Part shown: positions 17,419 to 25,586 of the stretch, piece after piece | Position numbering within the stretch: position 1 is the stretch's first letter | How the letters are laid out: each line of letters opens with the position of its first letter | Source: CAXBPY01 sp003455275 | GTDB lineage: Bacteria > Bacteroidota > Bacteroidia > Chitinophagales > UBA10324 | Length of the DNA: 49,556 bases | Direction of reading: 5' to 3' | Assembly: GCA_963977675.1 (NCBI GenBank) | Contig: CAXBPY010000020.1 | Span: forward strand, 1-49,556 | Position numbers and translations under genes: made by a program | The notes under the pieces: model-generated | The model's input: the letters and a program-made list of their open reading frames with translations, nothing else | Databases searched by the model: none | What the model was told of the DNA's origin: nothing

Positions 17419-19395
17419 TTAGAAGAACTGCAATCCAGCTGTCCATCCGATCCATTCATTAACTCCAGTGGTTCCGTTTCCGTGTTGCGAAAGCAAATGT
17501 GATTTCACGGCTGATTGATATCCATCATCAATTACTTCTACATTAATGCATGGGCCAGCATACAAACCAATTCCTTTTGCAATCTGCCAGCCCGGAAGAA
17601 TGCGCAATTGATTAATCATGTTCATTCCGGTGCTCCAGTCGTTGATGGTGTTGTAGTGAATGTTCCAGGCAAGTGCATCTATGTTCACAAAAACTTTTTC
17701 ATTCTTAGTTACATCAATGTGCGAACCAATTCCATAACCAAAAGAATATCGGTTGCCTTGCGTGGTGTTCGGAGAAAAGCCGATGATGAATGTGTTATAA
17801 AATTTATCAGAACCAAGTCGCAAGCTAGCATTCGCATTGCTGAATTCATTGCTTAAAGCATCGAGGTGAAACATTCCGGATCGTGAAATGGAAATTAATC
17901 CAACAGGAACTCCGGTGAGCGAATCAGAAATATTTATTAAACCAATTTGCGAACCATTCACTTTCACTCCTACATTGATTAAGCTGATTTGAAAACCATT
18001 GATGCGGTTCGCCACATTCACGATTCCGGAAATTTGCGAACCGTTCATTTTTCCCAATGAAAGATTTGTAATTCCACCAACCTGAATTCCATTCACATGA
18101 TGAGAAGTGGTTGAAATATTTGCAATGCCACCAATCTGTGCGCCGTCAATTGAATCGAGGGCGAAATTCAAAATTCCTCCAACCTGCGTTCCTTTCACAG
18201 AGCCAATGGCGGTATTCACCAGTCCGCCAACTTGTGCGCCGTTTACACTTTTCGATTGATTGACGAGCCCGCCGATTTGAGCGCCATTTAAGTTTCCGAA
18301 AGCAATATTGGTGAGTCCACCCACCTGAAGCCCGTTTATATTTTTTCTATCGACATTCACCAAGCCACCAATCTCGCAGCCATTCACTCCACCATTGAAT
18401 CCCGTGAGAATATTGAGTGAAAAATTATTTGAATACCTTCCTGAAGAAATACCATTTGAACCGAACGGATATAGAAATAAAACTTGTGCAGGACGGTTAA
18501 GAATTGAAACAGTGTCGCGTGTTTTAACTTTCTGCTCATGATTTCCGCTTGCGAAAATGTGATTCAGCTTTGCACTCATCCATGCGTAAGAAGTTTTTGA
18601 TTCATCAGTAATGTTTTTTGAAAGCTCAACTACCTTATTTTCCATTTCATTGGTTAGCCCAGAAAACTTTTTCTTACTAGTATCTTCCAATTGTTGATTT
18701 GAATTATCAATTGAGTAAAGCGAAGAATCAACTTGCCAAACAAAAGTTTTCATTGCGTTGGAATCATAAGTTAATACTGCGGAATTGCCTTCCATGTCTT
18801 CATAAGGAACAATTTGCGGTTGCAAAATATCCTGTGTGTCAGTCTTCTCAATGCCAAATGTTTTCTCTTCAGAAGGTTGCCAAACAAAATTTTGCTTCTC
18901 TGAATTTTCAGGAGTCATTACCACACTTCCTTCATTCATTATCACATCTTCAGGTGTTGAATAGTTTTCTGAGAAAGTATTTTTTACAGTGGAAGGTTTT
19001 TTCTCATTAACATAATTTCCATTTGCATTTTTTTCTTTCGAAGCATTTTCACCTGAAGAAATATTTACCTGATCAGTTACAACAGAAGAAGAATTTCCCT
19101 CTGAATTATTACCTGAAAAAACTTCTGCAGAAGATTGTGTTTGAATAATGTTTTGCACTTGTGGCAACTGAGTTGTTTCAGTTTTCAGAATGAAAAGTGT
19201 TGCTATGGTTGTAATTAAAATTCCTGACATAATTCCTGTTGTGTAAATAAAAAATCGGTTATGAATTAATCTGTATTGAAGTGATGGCTTGGGTGCCGCA
19301 GCAAATGCAACCATTAGCGCATCAAAGTTTTGAAGTGAAGTGATTTGTTCATCACTCACCGGTTTGTTATGAAATCTGAATTTAATTTTAGTCAT
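17419..19395 (-). CDS. Membrane-anchored surface-repeat protein in anti-sigma position
   Basis: 658 residues. Residues 1-48 are polar and would be cytoplasmic, a single helix follows (about 49-70, FFIYTTGIMSGILITTIATLFIL), then about 250 residues of low-complexity Ser/Asn/Glu-rich sequence. About residues 336-504 hold nine or ten copies of a 20-residue repeat of the form 'xxvNGxQiGGlvNxaxg' (for example LNGAQIGGLVNQSKSVNGAQ). The last 150 residues look like amphipathic strands (FIIGFSPNTTQGNRYSFGYGIG). The repeat resembles that of the LA_2272-type surface-repeat proteins; no database check was possible. Its start lies two bases after the stop of the ECF sigma factor, where an anti-sigma factor would normally be. 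A role in sigma control is inference. Confidence 0.72.
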   Translation of the reverse strand: MTKIKFRFHNKPVSDEQITSLQNFDALMVAFAAAPKPSLQYRLIHNRFFIYTTGIMSGILITTIATLFILKTETTQLPQVQNIIQTQSSAEVFSGNNSEGNSSSVVTDQVNISSGENASKEKNANGNYVNEKKPSTVKNTFSENYSTPEDVIMNEGSVVMTPENSEKQNFVWQPSEEKTFGIEKTDTQDILQPQIVPYEDMEGNSAVLTYDSNAMKTFVWQVDSSLYSIDNSNQQLEDTSKKKFSGLTNEMENKVVELSKNITDESKTSYAWMSAKLNHIFASGNHEQKVKTRDTVSILNRPAQVLFLYPFGSNGISSGRYSNNFSLNILTGFNGGVNGCEIGGLVNVDRKNINGLQVGGLTNIAFGNLNGAQIGGLVNQSKSVNGAQVGGLVNTAIGSVKGTQVGGILNFALDSIDGAQIGGIANISTTSHHVNGIQVGGITNLSLGKMNGSQISGIVNVANRINGFQISLINVGVKVNGSQIGLINISDSLTGVPVGLISISRSGMFHLDALSNEFSNANASLRLGSDKFYNTFIIGFSPNTTQGNRYSFGYGIGSHIDVTKNEKVFVNIDALAWNIHYNTINDWSTGMNMINQLRILPGWQIAKGIGLYAGPCINVEVIDDGYQSAVKSHLLSQHGNGTTGVNEWIGWTAGLQFF

Positions 19396-19397
19396 GA

Positions 19398-19948
19398 CTA
19401 TGCTGCTTTTGATTCAGTTAACAATTGTTTGCGAACGCGTTCCAGTATGCGGTGCACTTTCACTTTTGCGTTATTCTCACTCATTCCTTTTATGTCTGCT
19501 ATCTCTGCAAAACTTCTTTTCTCGAAGAAGCGCATTTCAATCAACTCCAATTCTTCTCCGCTTAATTTCTTAATTGCTTTCAGTGCTGCTTCGTGCCGCT
19601 CATGCAAAATGTGCGAATCATTATCATCGAGCATTTCATTCAGGTCAGGAATTTCCATGCTTACAATTCGCTCCTTCTTTTTATCGCGATAAAACTGGTT
19701 CACTTCATTGCTGGCAATTCTTATAAGCCAGGCTGTAAACGGAACACCACGATACTCATAATATTTCAGGTGCTGCATCGCTTTCAAAAAAACCTGCTGA
19801 GTAAAATCGGCAGCTGTGTGCTCGTCTTCCATTCTTCGGCTGATGAATAGAAACACATTCTTAAAATATTTTTCATAAAGCACACGGAACTGCTGCGGAT
19901 TTTTTTTGCCGCCTCAATTTGTTCGTGCTCGCTGGTGATGGTTTGCAT
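19398..19948 (-). CDS. ECF RNA polymerase sigma factor with an apparent N-terminal frameshift
   Basis: From ATG at 19948 the sequence reads MQTITSEHEQIEAAKK, a normal ECF sigma start, then leaves frame at a run of eight A (minus strand, 19900-19907). With nine A it would continue NPQQFRVLYEKYFKNVFLFI, giving 183 residues. In the present sequence the remaining frame is open from 19398 to at least a GTG at 19883 (161 residues). Region 2 (RMEDEHTAADFTQQVFLKAM ... RGVPFTAWLIRIASNEV) and region 4 (LSGEELELIEMRFFEKRSFAEIADIKGMSENNAKVKVHR) are intact. The run could be a sequencing error, a real deletion, or a site of transcriptional slippage. It probably forms a unit with the membrane-anchored repeat protein downstream. 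Confidence 0.85.
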
Positions 19949-19953
19949 TTATA

Positions 19954-20045
19954 GTGAAAGGTGAAAAGTTAAAGGTGAAAGTTTGCGGTTCATGAAATGT
20001 GAAAGTTCTTTTTCGCTTTCGTATTTCCTTTCACCTTTCACTTTT
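19954..20045. repeat. Interspersed repeat (GTGAAAGGTGAAAG family) forming a long hairpin
   Basis: Arms at 19964-19981 (AAAAGTTAAAGGTGAAAG) and 20028-20045 match as an inverted repeat at 17 of 18 positions, with a second imperfect inverted pair inside the loop (GAAATGTGAAAG / CTTTCGTATTTC). It fills the gap between the GIN-domain gene and the sigma factor. The same motif occurs inside metG at 23289-23320. Confidence 0.7.
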
Positions 20046-20053
20046 GACACTAA

Positions 20054-20834
20054 TCAATTTACATGAATCAATTTGCCGCTGCCGCTTGAATGCGAGTTCA
20101 CAATTGGGTTTCCTTTGTAATAAGTATCGCCGCTGCCGCTGACATCAACTGTTAATGAAGTAGAAACATTCACTTCGCTGGTGCTGCTGCCGCTCACTGA
20201 AATTTCACACTGCTGGGTTTGCAAATCAAACGCATGAACATCGCCTGAACCACTTTGAAATTGTTTCGTGAGTTGCAACTCCATTTGCCGTGATGCTGCC
20301 CGATCCGGAAATTTTTCCATTGAATGAATCAGTCCAGCAATTCAATTTTATATCGCCAGAGCCGCTGATATCTGCATTAACTTCCGAAGCAATCAAGCTG
20401 TCGGCAAATTCAATTTCGCCAGAGCCACTCAGGCTGATATCCATTGTGCCCGCTTCAAATTTACTTTGAACTATAGCAGAACCAGAACCACTCACTTCCA
20501 TCCTTTCCAAAGAAGGCATGGTGATGTAAATTTTTATTGGTTCGTGATTTTTCAGGATGTGGCGGTTATAGATTTTCAATTTTGAACCGCTCACTTCCGT
20601 TTTCATATCATCAATAATGTTTTGTTGAGCTTCAATCGATACACTGAATTCAGTTCCGTTTGAAACATAAACTGTTCCTTCGGTTTGAAAATCAATAGCG
20701 GTGAAATCAGAAACAGTTCTTGATTCAGTAGTTACGCTTCCTTTTCCATTAATGGGAGGAAAATTGTAGCGCTTGCATGATGAACTTAAAATTACAAGGG
20801 AGAGCAGGGAGATGAATAGAATTTGCTTAGTCAT
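20054..20834 (-). pseudogene. GIN-domain (DUF2807) lipoprotein, frameshifted
   Basis: Signal peptide and lipobox (LSLVILSSSCKRY) start the first frame at 20834. GIN-type 'SGSG' strands follow (RMEVSGSGSAIVQ, MDISLSGSGEIEF, VNADISGSGDIKLN, GKISGSGSITANG). The frame then runs into nonsense, ending at 20226. The next strand (ELQLTKQFQSGSGDVHAFD) and the domain end (VDVSGSGDTYYKGNPIVNS) are in another frame, which stops at 20054. The shift lies at about 20270-20290; one base too many or two too few would explain it, and the intact protein would have about 259 residues. Proteins of this family are called putative auto-transporter adhesin head GIN domains and form a right-handed beta-helix-like head; the function is unclear. 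Confidence 0.8.
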
Positions 20835-20908
20835 TTTGAAAGTTATTTATATTATAAATGCAAAGCTTGCAAAAGGCTACAGTCGCAATGAAAAATAATT
20901 TTCAGAGC

Positions 20909-21925
20909 TTAAATGAGGTTCACTTCCGGCTGAATAGTAATTCCGAATTTATCCCGAACTGATTTCTGAATGTCAAGCGCTAATTGATAAATCTCATTTC
21001 CAGTTGCTCCGCCGTAATTGACAAGCACGAGCGCCTGTGTTTTGTGTGAGCCGGTGTTGCCAACAACCTTTCCTTTCCATCCGCATTGTTCAATCAGCCA
21101 ACCTGCCGGAACCTTGACAGTTCCATCCTTCTGCGGATAGCTTGGCATCAATGGATATTTTGATTTTGCAATTTCAAACTCATTAGAAGTGATAACAGGG
21201 TTCTTGAAAAAACTTCCTGCATTGCCAAGCACTTTAGGATCGGGCAGTTTTGAAGAACGAATTTTAATAACCGCATCACTCACGGCTTTGATTGAAAGTT
21301 CATTCACCCGCATTTCATCAAGAGTCATTTTTATGTCTCCGTAGTTGATATTGAACTTTGGTTTCTTGTTCAACCGGAAAGTCACAGACGAAATGAGAAA
21401 ACGATTTTTGAATTTGTTTTTAAAAACACTTTCACGATAACCGAATTCACATTCAGCATTATTGAGTTTTATTTTTTCTCCGGTAGATATTTCAATCGCT
21501 TCCAACTCATTAAACACATCTTTTATTTCTACACCATAAGCACCGATGTTTTGCATGGGCGCTGCGCCCACTTGTCCGGGAATAAGAGAAAGGTTTTCAA
21601 TACCCGCCAGATTTTTTTCAATGCACCACAATACGAATTGATGCCACACTTCGCCCGCTGCTGCTTTCACCCAAACAAAATTTTCATCTTCCTTAACAAT
21701 GTAAATTCCAGCGAAAGAATTTTTCACCACGATGCCATCGAAGTTTTTTGTAAAGAGAATATTGCTGCCACCACCAAGAATGAGTTTGTTTTCGTTCTGA
21801 AATTTTTTCTCTCTCACTAATTCCTGAAAATCATTTTCTGATTTCACTTCGGTGAAATACTTCGCACTCACATTAATATGAAAAGTGTTGTAGTTGAGAA
21901 GAGAAAGATTTTCTAAAATATTCAT
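20909..21925 (-). CDS. murB: UDP-N-acetylenolpyruvoylglucosamine reductase MurB
   Basis: 338 residues, E. coli-like (type I) MurB. It reduces UDP-GlcNAc-enolpyruvate to UDP-MurNAc with NADPH and bound FAD, an early cytoplasmic step of peptidoglycan synthesis. The FAD domain has LGGGSNILF (about 49-57), NLSLIPGQVGAAPMQNIGAYGVEIKD and ECEFGYRESVFK, which is the type I insertion. The catalytic Ser is in NAGSFFKNP (about 240). The end, WLIEQCGWKGK ... LVLVNYGGATGNEIYQLA, matches the family. A repeat element separates it from metG upstream. Confidence 0.96.
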   Translation of the reverse strand: MNILENLSLLNYNTFHINVSAKYFTEVKSENDFQELVREKKFQNENKLILGGGSNILFTKNFDGIVVKNSFAGIYIVKEDENFVWVKAAAGEVWHQFVLWCIEKNLAGIENLSLIPGQVGAAPMQNIGAYGVEIKDVFNELEAIEISTGEKIKLNNAECEFGYRESVFKNKFKNRFLISSVTFRLNKKPKFNINYGDIKMTLDEMRVNELSIKAVSDAVIKIRSSKLPDPKVLGNAGSFFKNPVITSNEFEIAKSKYPLMPSYPQKDGTVKVPAGWLIEQCGWKGKVVGNTGSHKTQALVLVNYGGATGNEIYQLALDIQKSVRDKFGITIQPEVNLI

Positions 21926-21946
21926 TTGAGTTTGCGCTAATTAATG

Positions 21947-22030
21947 GGACACAGATTTTCGCGGATGCTACGGATTGAAACTGATTCTAAAATCTGTCTT
22001 AATCAGATCAATCAGTATAAATCCGTGTCC
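21947..22030. repeat. Interspersed palindromic repeat between murB and metG
   Basis: Outer arms GGACACAGATTT (21947-21958) and AAATCCGTGTCC (22019-22030) pair at 11 of 12 positions. The middle is rich in CGGAT and AATCAG units. It occupies nearly the whole gap between the end of metG and the start of murB. It resembles the GGACACGGATT-type interspersed repeats seen in many Bacteroidota genomes. Confidence 0.65.
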
Positions 22031-22037
22031 AATTGTA

Positions 22038-24143
22038 TTACGAAATTTTACTTCCTGCTTTTACATTTTCATTCGGAGAAACGATTCGCAATTTACCATC
22101 TGCATCTTCAGCCATTAGAATCATTCCTTTCGATTCAATGCCTTTTATTTTTCGCGGAGCAAGGTTTGCAACAACACTCACTTGTTTGCCAATCATTTCT
22201 TCGGGTGAATAATGCTCAGCAATTCCGGATACAATAGTGCGCACTTCATTTCCCATATCTACACTTAACTGTAAAAGCTTATCTGCCTTTGCCACTTTTT
22301 CCGCCTTCACCACAGTTCCGACACGAAGTTCGAGTTTGGAGAAATCATCGAAGGTGATAGTGGTTGGTGGTTCGTGGTTGGTGGTTGGGATGTTGCCACT
22401 CTTGGATTCAATCACAACTTCTTTTTTGTTTAAGTGAAGTTTATCAATTTGCTTTTGCACTTCGGTGTCTTCAATTTTTCGGAAAAGAATTTCCGCAGCG
22501 CCAAGTTGTGTTCCGGGTTTAACTAAATCTGTTTTTCCGATTTCATTCCAGGGCAAATTGTTTTCATCAATAGAAATCATTTTGAAAATTTTCTTTGACG
22601 AATCAGGGAGGAATGGCTTCATCAGCAGGGAAATATTTCCAATCAACTGCAAGCAGAGATTGAGAATGTGTCCGGTTTTTTCTTTGTCAGTATTGATGAG
22701 TTTCCATGGTTCCTTTTCAGTAAGATATTTATTTCCGGCGCGAACAAGATTCATTGCTTCACTCAGCGCTTCACGAAAACGGAATTGCTCAATACTTTCT
22801 TCTACACTTTTTTTCGTGAGTGAAATCTGGTAAATCAATTCGCGCTCGCTTGCATCGAGAAGTGCATCTTTCATTGGGGGAACTACTCCTTCAAAAAATT
22901 TATGAGTAAGCACCAAACTTCTGTTCACTAAGTTTCCATAAATCGCAGCGAGTTCGCTGTTGTTGCGCGCCTGAAAATCTTTCCAGGTAAAATCATTGTC
23001 CTTTGTTTCGGGTGCTGATGATGTAAGCACATATCGCAGCGTATCCTGCAATCCCGGAAAATCAATCAAGTATTCATGCAGCCACACCGCCCAGTTGCGG
23101 GAAGTGGAAAGTTTGTCTCCTTCCAGATTCAAAAACTCATTTGCCGGAACATTATCAGGAAGAATAAATTCTCCATGTGCATGAAGTATGGTTGGGAAAA
23201 TGATGCAGTGAAAAACTATGTTGTCTTTTCCAATGAAGTGAAGCAATCGGGAATCAGAATTCATCCAATACTTTTTCCATTCATCATCACTTTTCACCTT
23301 TAACCTTTCACCTTTCACCTGAAAATATTCTTTCGTCGCGCTGATGTAGCCAATCGGTGCATCGAACCACACATATAAAACTTTATGCTCTGAATCCGGC
23401 AATGGAACTTTCACGCCCCAATCTAAATCGCGCGTCATTGCACGCGGATGCAAACCACCATCAATCCAGCTTTTGCACTGGCCATATACATTCGGTTTCC
23501 AATCGTCTTTATGATTTTCCAAAATCCATTCGCGCAACCACGGCTCATATTTATCGAGAGGCAGATACCAATGCTTCGTTTCTTTTTTCACCGGAGCATT
23601 TCCGCTGAGAACGGAAACAGGATTCTTCAATTCATCAGGCGACAAACTAGTTCCACATCTTTCACACTGGTCACCGTAAGCTTTTTCATTTCCGCAATTG
23701 GGGCAAGAGCCCATAATGTAACGGTCGGCAAGAAATATTTTTTCCTTCTCATCATAATACTGCATTGAAGTTTGCTCCGTGAATACTCCTTTGTTATAGA
23801 GGTCGAGAAAAAATTGCTGCGCTGTCTCGTGATGAATTTGATTGGAAGTGCGCGAGTAGTGATCGAAAGAAATTCCAAACTCTTCAAAACTTTTTTTCAT
23901 CAATGTGTGATATTTCTCCACAAACTGGAGCGGTGTGATTCCTTCCTTTCGCGCACCGAGCGTGATAGGAACACCGTGTTCATCACTTCCGCAAATGAAT
24001 AAAACATCATCACCTTTCAATCGGCGATAGCGCACATAAATATCAGGCGGCAAGTAGGCGCCTGCAAGATGACCGAGATGAATACCGCCATTCGCATAAG
24101 GCAATGCTGCCGTTACCATATATCGCTTCCACTTATTCTCCAT
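22038..24143 (-). CDS. metG: Methionine--tRNA ligase MetG
   Basis: 701 residues, the dimeric form with a C-terminal tRNA-binding domain. It charges tRNA-Met with methionine. The class I HIGH motif is HLGH (residues 22-25), the zinc knuckle is CPNCGNEKAYGDQCERCG (about 145-165), and KLSTS (about 343) stands for KMSKS. The C-terminal OB fold (from ITFDDFSKLELRVGTVVKAEKV, about residue 596) is complete. Two short repeat-derived peptides are present: QVKGERLKVKSD at about residues 275-285 between the catalytic segments ISATKEYF and DEWKKYW, and NIPTTNHEPPTT at about 585-595 in the linker before the OB fold. Both keep the frame. The gene is otherwise intact. Confidence 0.97.
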   Translation of the reverse strand: MENKWKRYMVTAALPYANGGIHLGHLAGAYLPPDIYVRYRRLKGDDVLFICGSDEHGVPITLGARKEGITPLQFVEKYHTLMKKSFEEFGISFDHYSRTSNQIHHETAQQFFLDLYNKGVFTEQTSMQYYDEKEKIFLADRYIMGSCPNCGNEKAYGDQCERCGTSLSPDELKNPVSVLSGNAPVKKETKHWYLPLDKYEPWLREWILENHKDDWKPNVYGQCKSWIDGGLHPRAMTRDLDWGVKVPLPDSEHKVLYVWFDAPIGYISATKEYFQVKGERLKVKSDDEWKKYWMNSDSRLLHFIGKDNIVFHCIIFPTILHAHGEFILPDNVPANEFLNLEGDKLSTSRNWAVWLHEYLIDFPGLQDTLRYVLTSSAPETKDNDFTWKDFQARNNSELAAIYGNLVNRSLVLTHKFFEGVVPPMKDALLDASERELIYQISLTKKSVEESIEQFRFREALSEAMNLVRAGNKYLTEKEPWKLINTDKEKTGHILNLCLQLIGNISLLMKPFLPDSSKKIFKMISIDENNLPWNEIGKTDLVKPGTQLGAAEILFRKIEDTEVQKQIDKLHLNKKEVVIESKSGNIPTTNHEPPTTITFDDFSKLELRVGTVVKAEKVAKADKLLQLSVDMGNEVRTIVSGIAEHYSPEEMIGKQVSVVANLAPRKIKGIESKGMILMAEDADGKLRIVSPNENVKAGSKIS
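22360..22389 (-). repeat. CCAACCACGAACC-type microrepeat inside metG
   Basis: The minus strand carries the 20-base core CCAACCACGAACCACCAACC, which also occurs in the glycosyltransferase gene at 35334-35368. It encodes PTTNHEPPTT in the linker before the C-terminal OB domain of MetG. It lies in frame and adds about ten residues. Confidence 0.8.
23289..23320 (-). repeat. GTGAAAGGTTAAAGG-type microrepeat inside metG
   Basis: On the minus strand this 32-base stretch is built from AGGTGAAAGGT and TTAAAGGTGAAAAGT units, as in the hairpin at 19954-20045. It encodes VKGERLKVKS between two catalytic-domain segments of MetG, in a loop that varies between species. Confidence 0.75.
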
Positions 24144-24260
24144 TCAAAAATTTCACTCTGTTGATTCGCGGATAAATATATGTTTACTAGAAGAATTGAT
24201 TTTCTTATATCGAATAAGATTTTTCAGCCGTGCATTTGCACTGATCTATTTTCACCCCCG

Positions 24261-25175
24261 ATGAGTGAAATAATTTTTCCTTCTTCATTGAAGAAAGGCG
24301 ACACAGTAAGAATCGTTGCAACAGCAAGAAAAATTTCTTTGGAAGAAATTCAACCGGCAATAGATGTGTTGAATAGTTGGGAGTTAAATGTTGAAGTTGG
24401 TGAATCAATCGGGAAAGAAAATTTTCAACTTGCAGGAAGCGATGAAGAACGACTCCATGATTTTCAAAACGCAATGGATGATAATTCTGTGAAGGCAATT
24501 ATCTGTGCACGCGGCGGTTACGGAACAGTTCGAATTATTGATGAAGTTGATTTCCGCAAGTTCAGTAAAAATCCAAAATGGATTTGCGGTTATAGCGACA
24601 TCACGGTAATTCATTCACACTTGCTCAGCGTTTATAACACTGCATCATTGCATTGCACAATGCCGGTTAGTTTTTCAGGCAACACGCCCGAATCATTGCA
24701 AAGCATGAAATCGATTTTGTTTGGTGAAAAAAACAGTGAGAAGATACCAGCTAACAAGTTGAATCGTGAAGGCATTGCTGCAGGAAAGTTGTGTGGCGGA
24801 AATCTTTCCTTGCTGCAGAATCTTTCGGGAACAGTTTCTGACATTGACACCACTGACCGCATTTTATTCTTCGAAGATGTGGATGAATATCTCTACCACT
24901 TCGATCGCATGATTCAATGGCTGAAACGAAGTGGCAAGCTGGAGAATCTTGTAGCATTAGTTGTTGGCCATCTTTCTAAAATGAAAAACCTTGATGAAAA
25001 AAATCCTTTTGGAAAGTCTGCTGAAGAAATTATTGCTGATGCCGTAGGTGAATATGATTATCCGGTATGCTTTGGTTACCCTGCCGGCCATGAGAATGAT
25101 AATCGCGCTTTAATGATTGGAGGCAATTATTCATTAACGATCAATTCCGGATGGAGTGAATTAAAAATGACTTAA
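24261..25175 (+). CDS. LD-carboxypeptidase, MEROPS S66 family
   Basis: 304 residues from the ATG at 24261 (MSEIIFPSSLKKGDTVRIVATA). An in-frame ATG at 24180 would add 27 residues with no family match. S66 enzymes cut the terminal D-Ala from the L,D-linked tetrapeptide of recycled murein (LdcA), or act on related substrates such as microcin-like peptides (MccF). The nucleophile is Ser in WICGYSDITVIHSHL (about residue 113), preceded by IICARGGYGTVRIID. FFEDVDEYLYHFDRM and the late Glu/His region (GYPAGHEND) hold the other members of the Ser-Glu-His triad. No signal peptide is seen, so it is probably cytoplasmic and acts in peptidoglycan recycling. Confidence 0.92.
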   Translation: MSEIIFPSSLKKGDTVRIVATARKISLEEIQPAIDVLNSWELNVEVGESIGKENFQLAGSDEERLHDFQNAMDDNSVKAIICARGGYGTVRIIDEVDFRKFSKNPKWICGYSDITVIHSHLLSVYNTASLHCTMPVSFSGNTPESLQSMKSILFGEKNSEKIPANKLNREGIAAGKLCGGNLSLLQNLSGTVSDIDTTDRILFFEDVDEYLYHFDRMIQWLKRSGKLENLVALVVGHLSKMKNLDEKNPFGKSAEEIIADAVGEYDYPVCFGYPAGHENDNRALMIGGNYSLTINSGWSELKMT

Positions 25176-25229
25176 ACCCCTCTTTGCAGCATTACGATTA
25201 AAAATATCGTCTATTAATAAAATCGTTTT

Positions 25230-25586
25230 ATGAATAAAGTAACTATAACAGTGTTCTTGATTTTATTTTCAGTTCTGTTGTTTTCTGTTTCATGTAAGGA
25301 ACGGAACCAAAAAATTGACACTTTGAAAGAACTGTATAAAATCTATTCCAATGGAGAAATAGATGAATGTTCTCTTAACGGGCAAACTGTATTTACCTGC
25401 GGCATCAATGCATACGACGCAGGTTCAACTATATATGATTTGAATGGAAATGTTATTGGTAATTGTGACTACGCTTGGGGTGGCGTAGATACTGTTTGCT
25501 TCGAGGTGACAGGCTGCAAAACTGTTTATTGTGTAAAGGATAACATTTGGGGAAAATCTGCAGTTAATCATTATCACCTCAAGTAG
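25230..25586 (+). CDS. Small Cys-rich lipoprotein, function unknown
   Basis: 118 residues. The N-terminus (VTITVFLILFSVLLFSVSCKER) has a lipobox-like end with Cys22. The mature part carries six more Cys: ECSLNGQTVFTCG, GNCDYAWGG, VCFEVTGCKTVYC. The pattern 'nGqtVf ... ydlnGnvIgnC' resembles small Bacteroidota periplasmic domains of the DUF6970 type; this is a pattern match only. Cysteine spacing suggests disulfides. It lies 54 bases after the LD-carboxypeptidase gene on the same strand. Confidence 0.65.
   Translation: MNKVTITVFLILFSVLLFSVSCKERNQKIDTLKELYKIYSNGEIDECSLNGQTVFTCGINAYDAGSTIYDLNGNVIGNCDYAWGGVDTVCFEVTGCKTVYCVKDNIWGKSAVNHYHLK

Noticed and set aside
17880..18400. CRISPR-like array or DNA tandem repeat in the surface-repeat gene
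   Set aside because: The repeats are degenerate in DNA and conserved only as a 20-residue protein motif, with no unique spacers.
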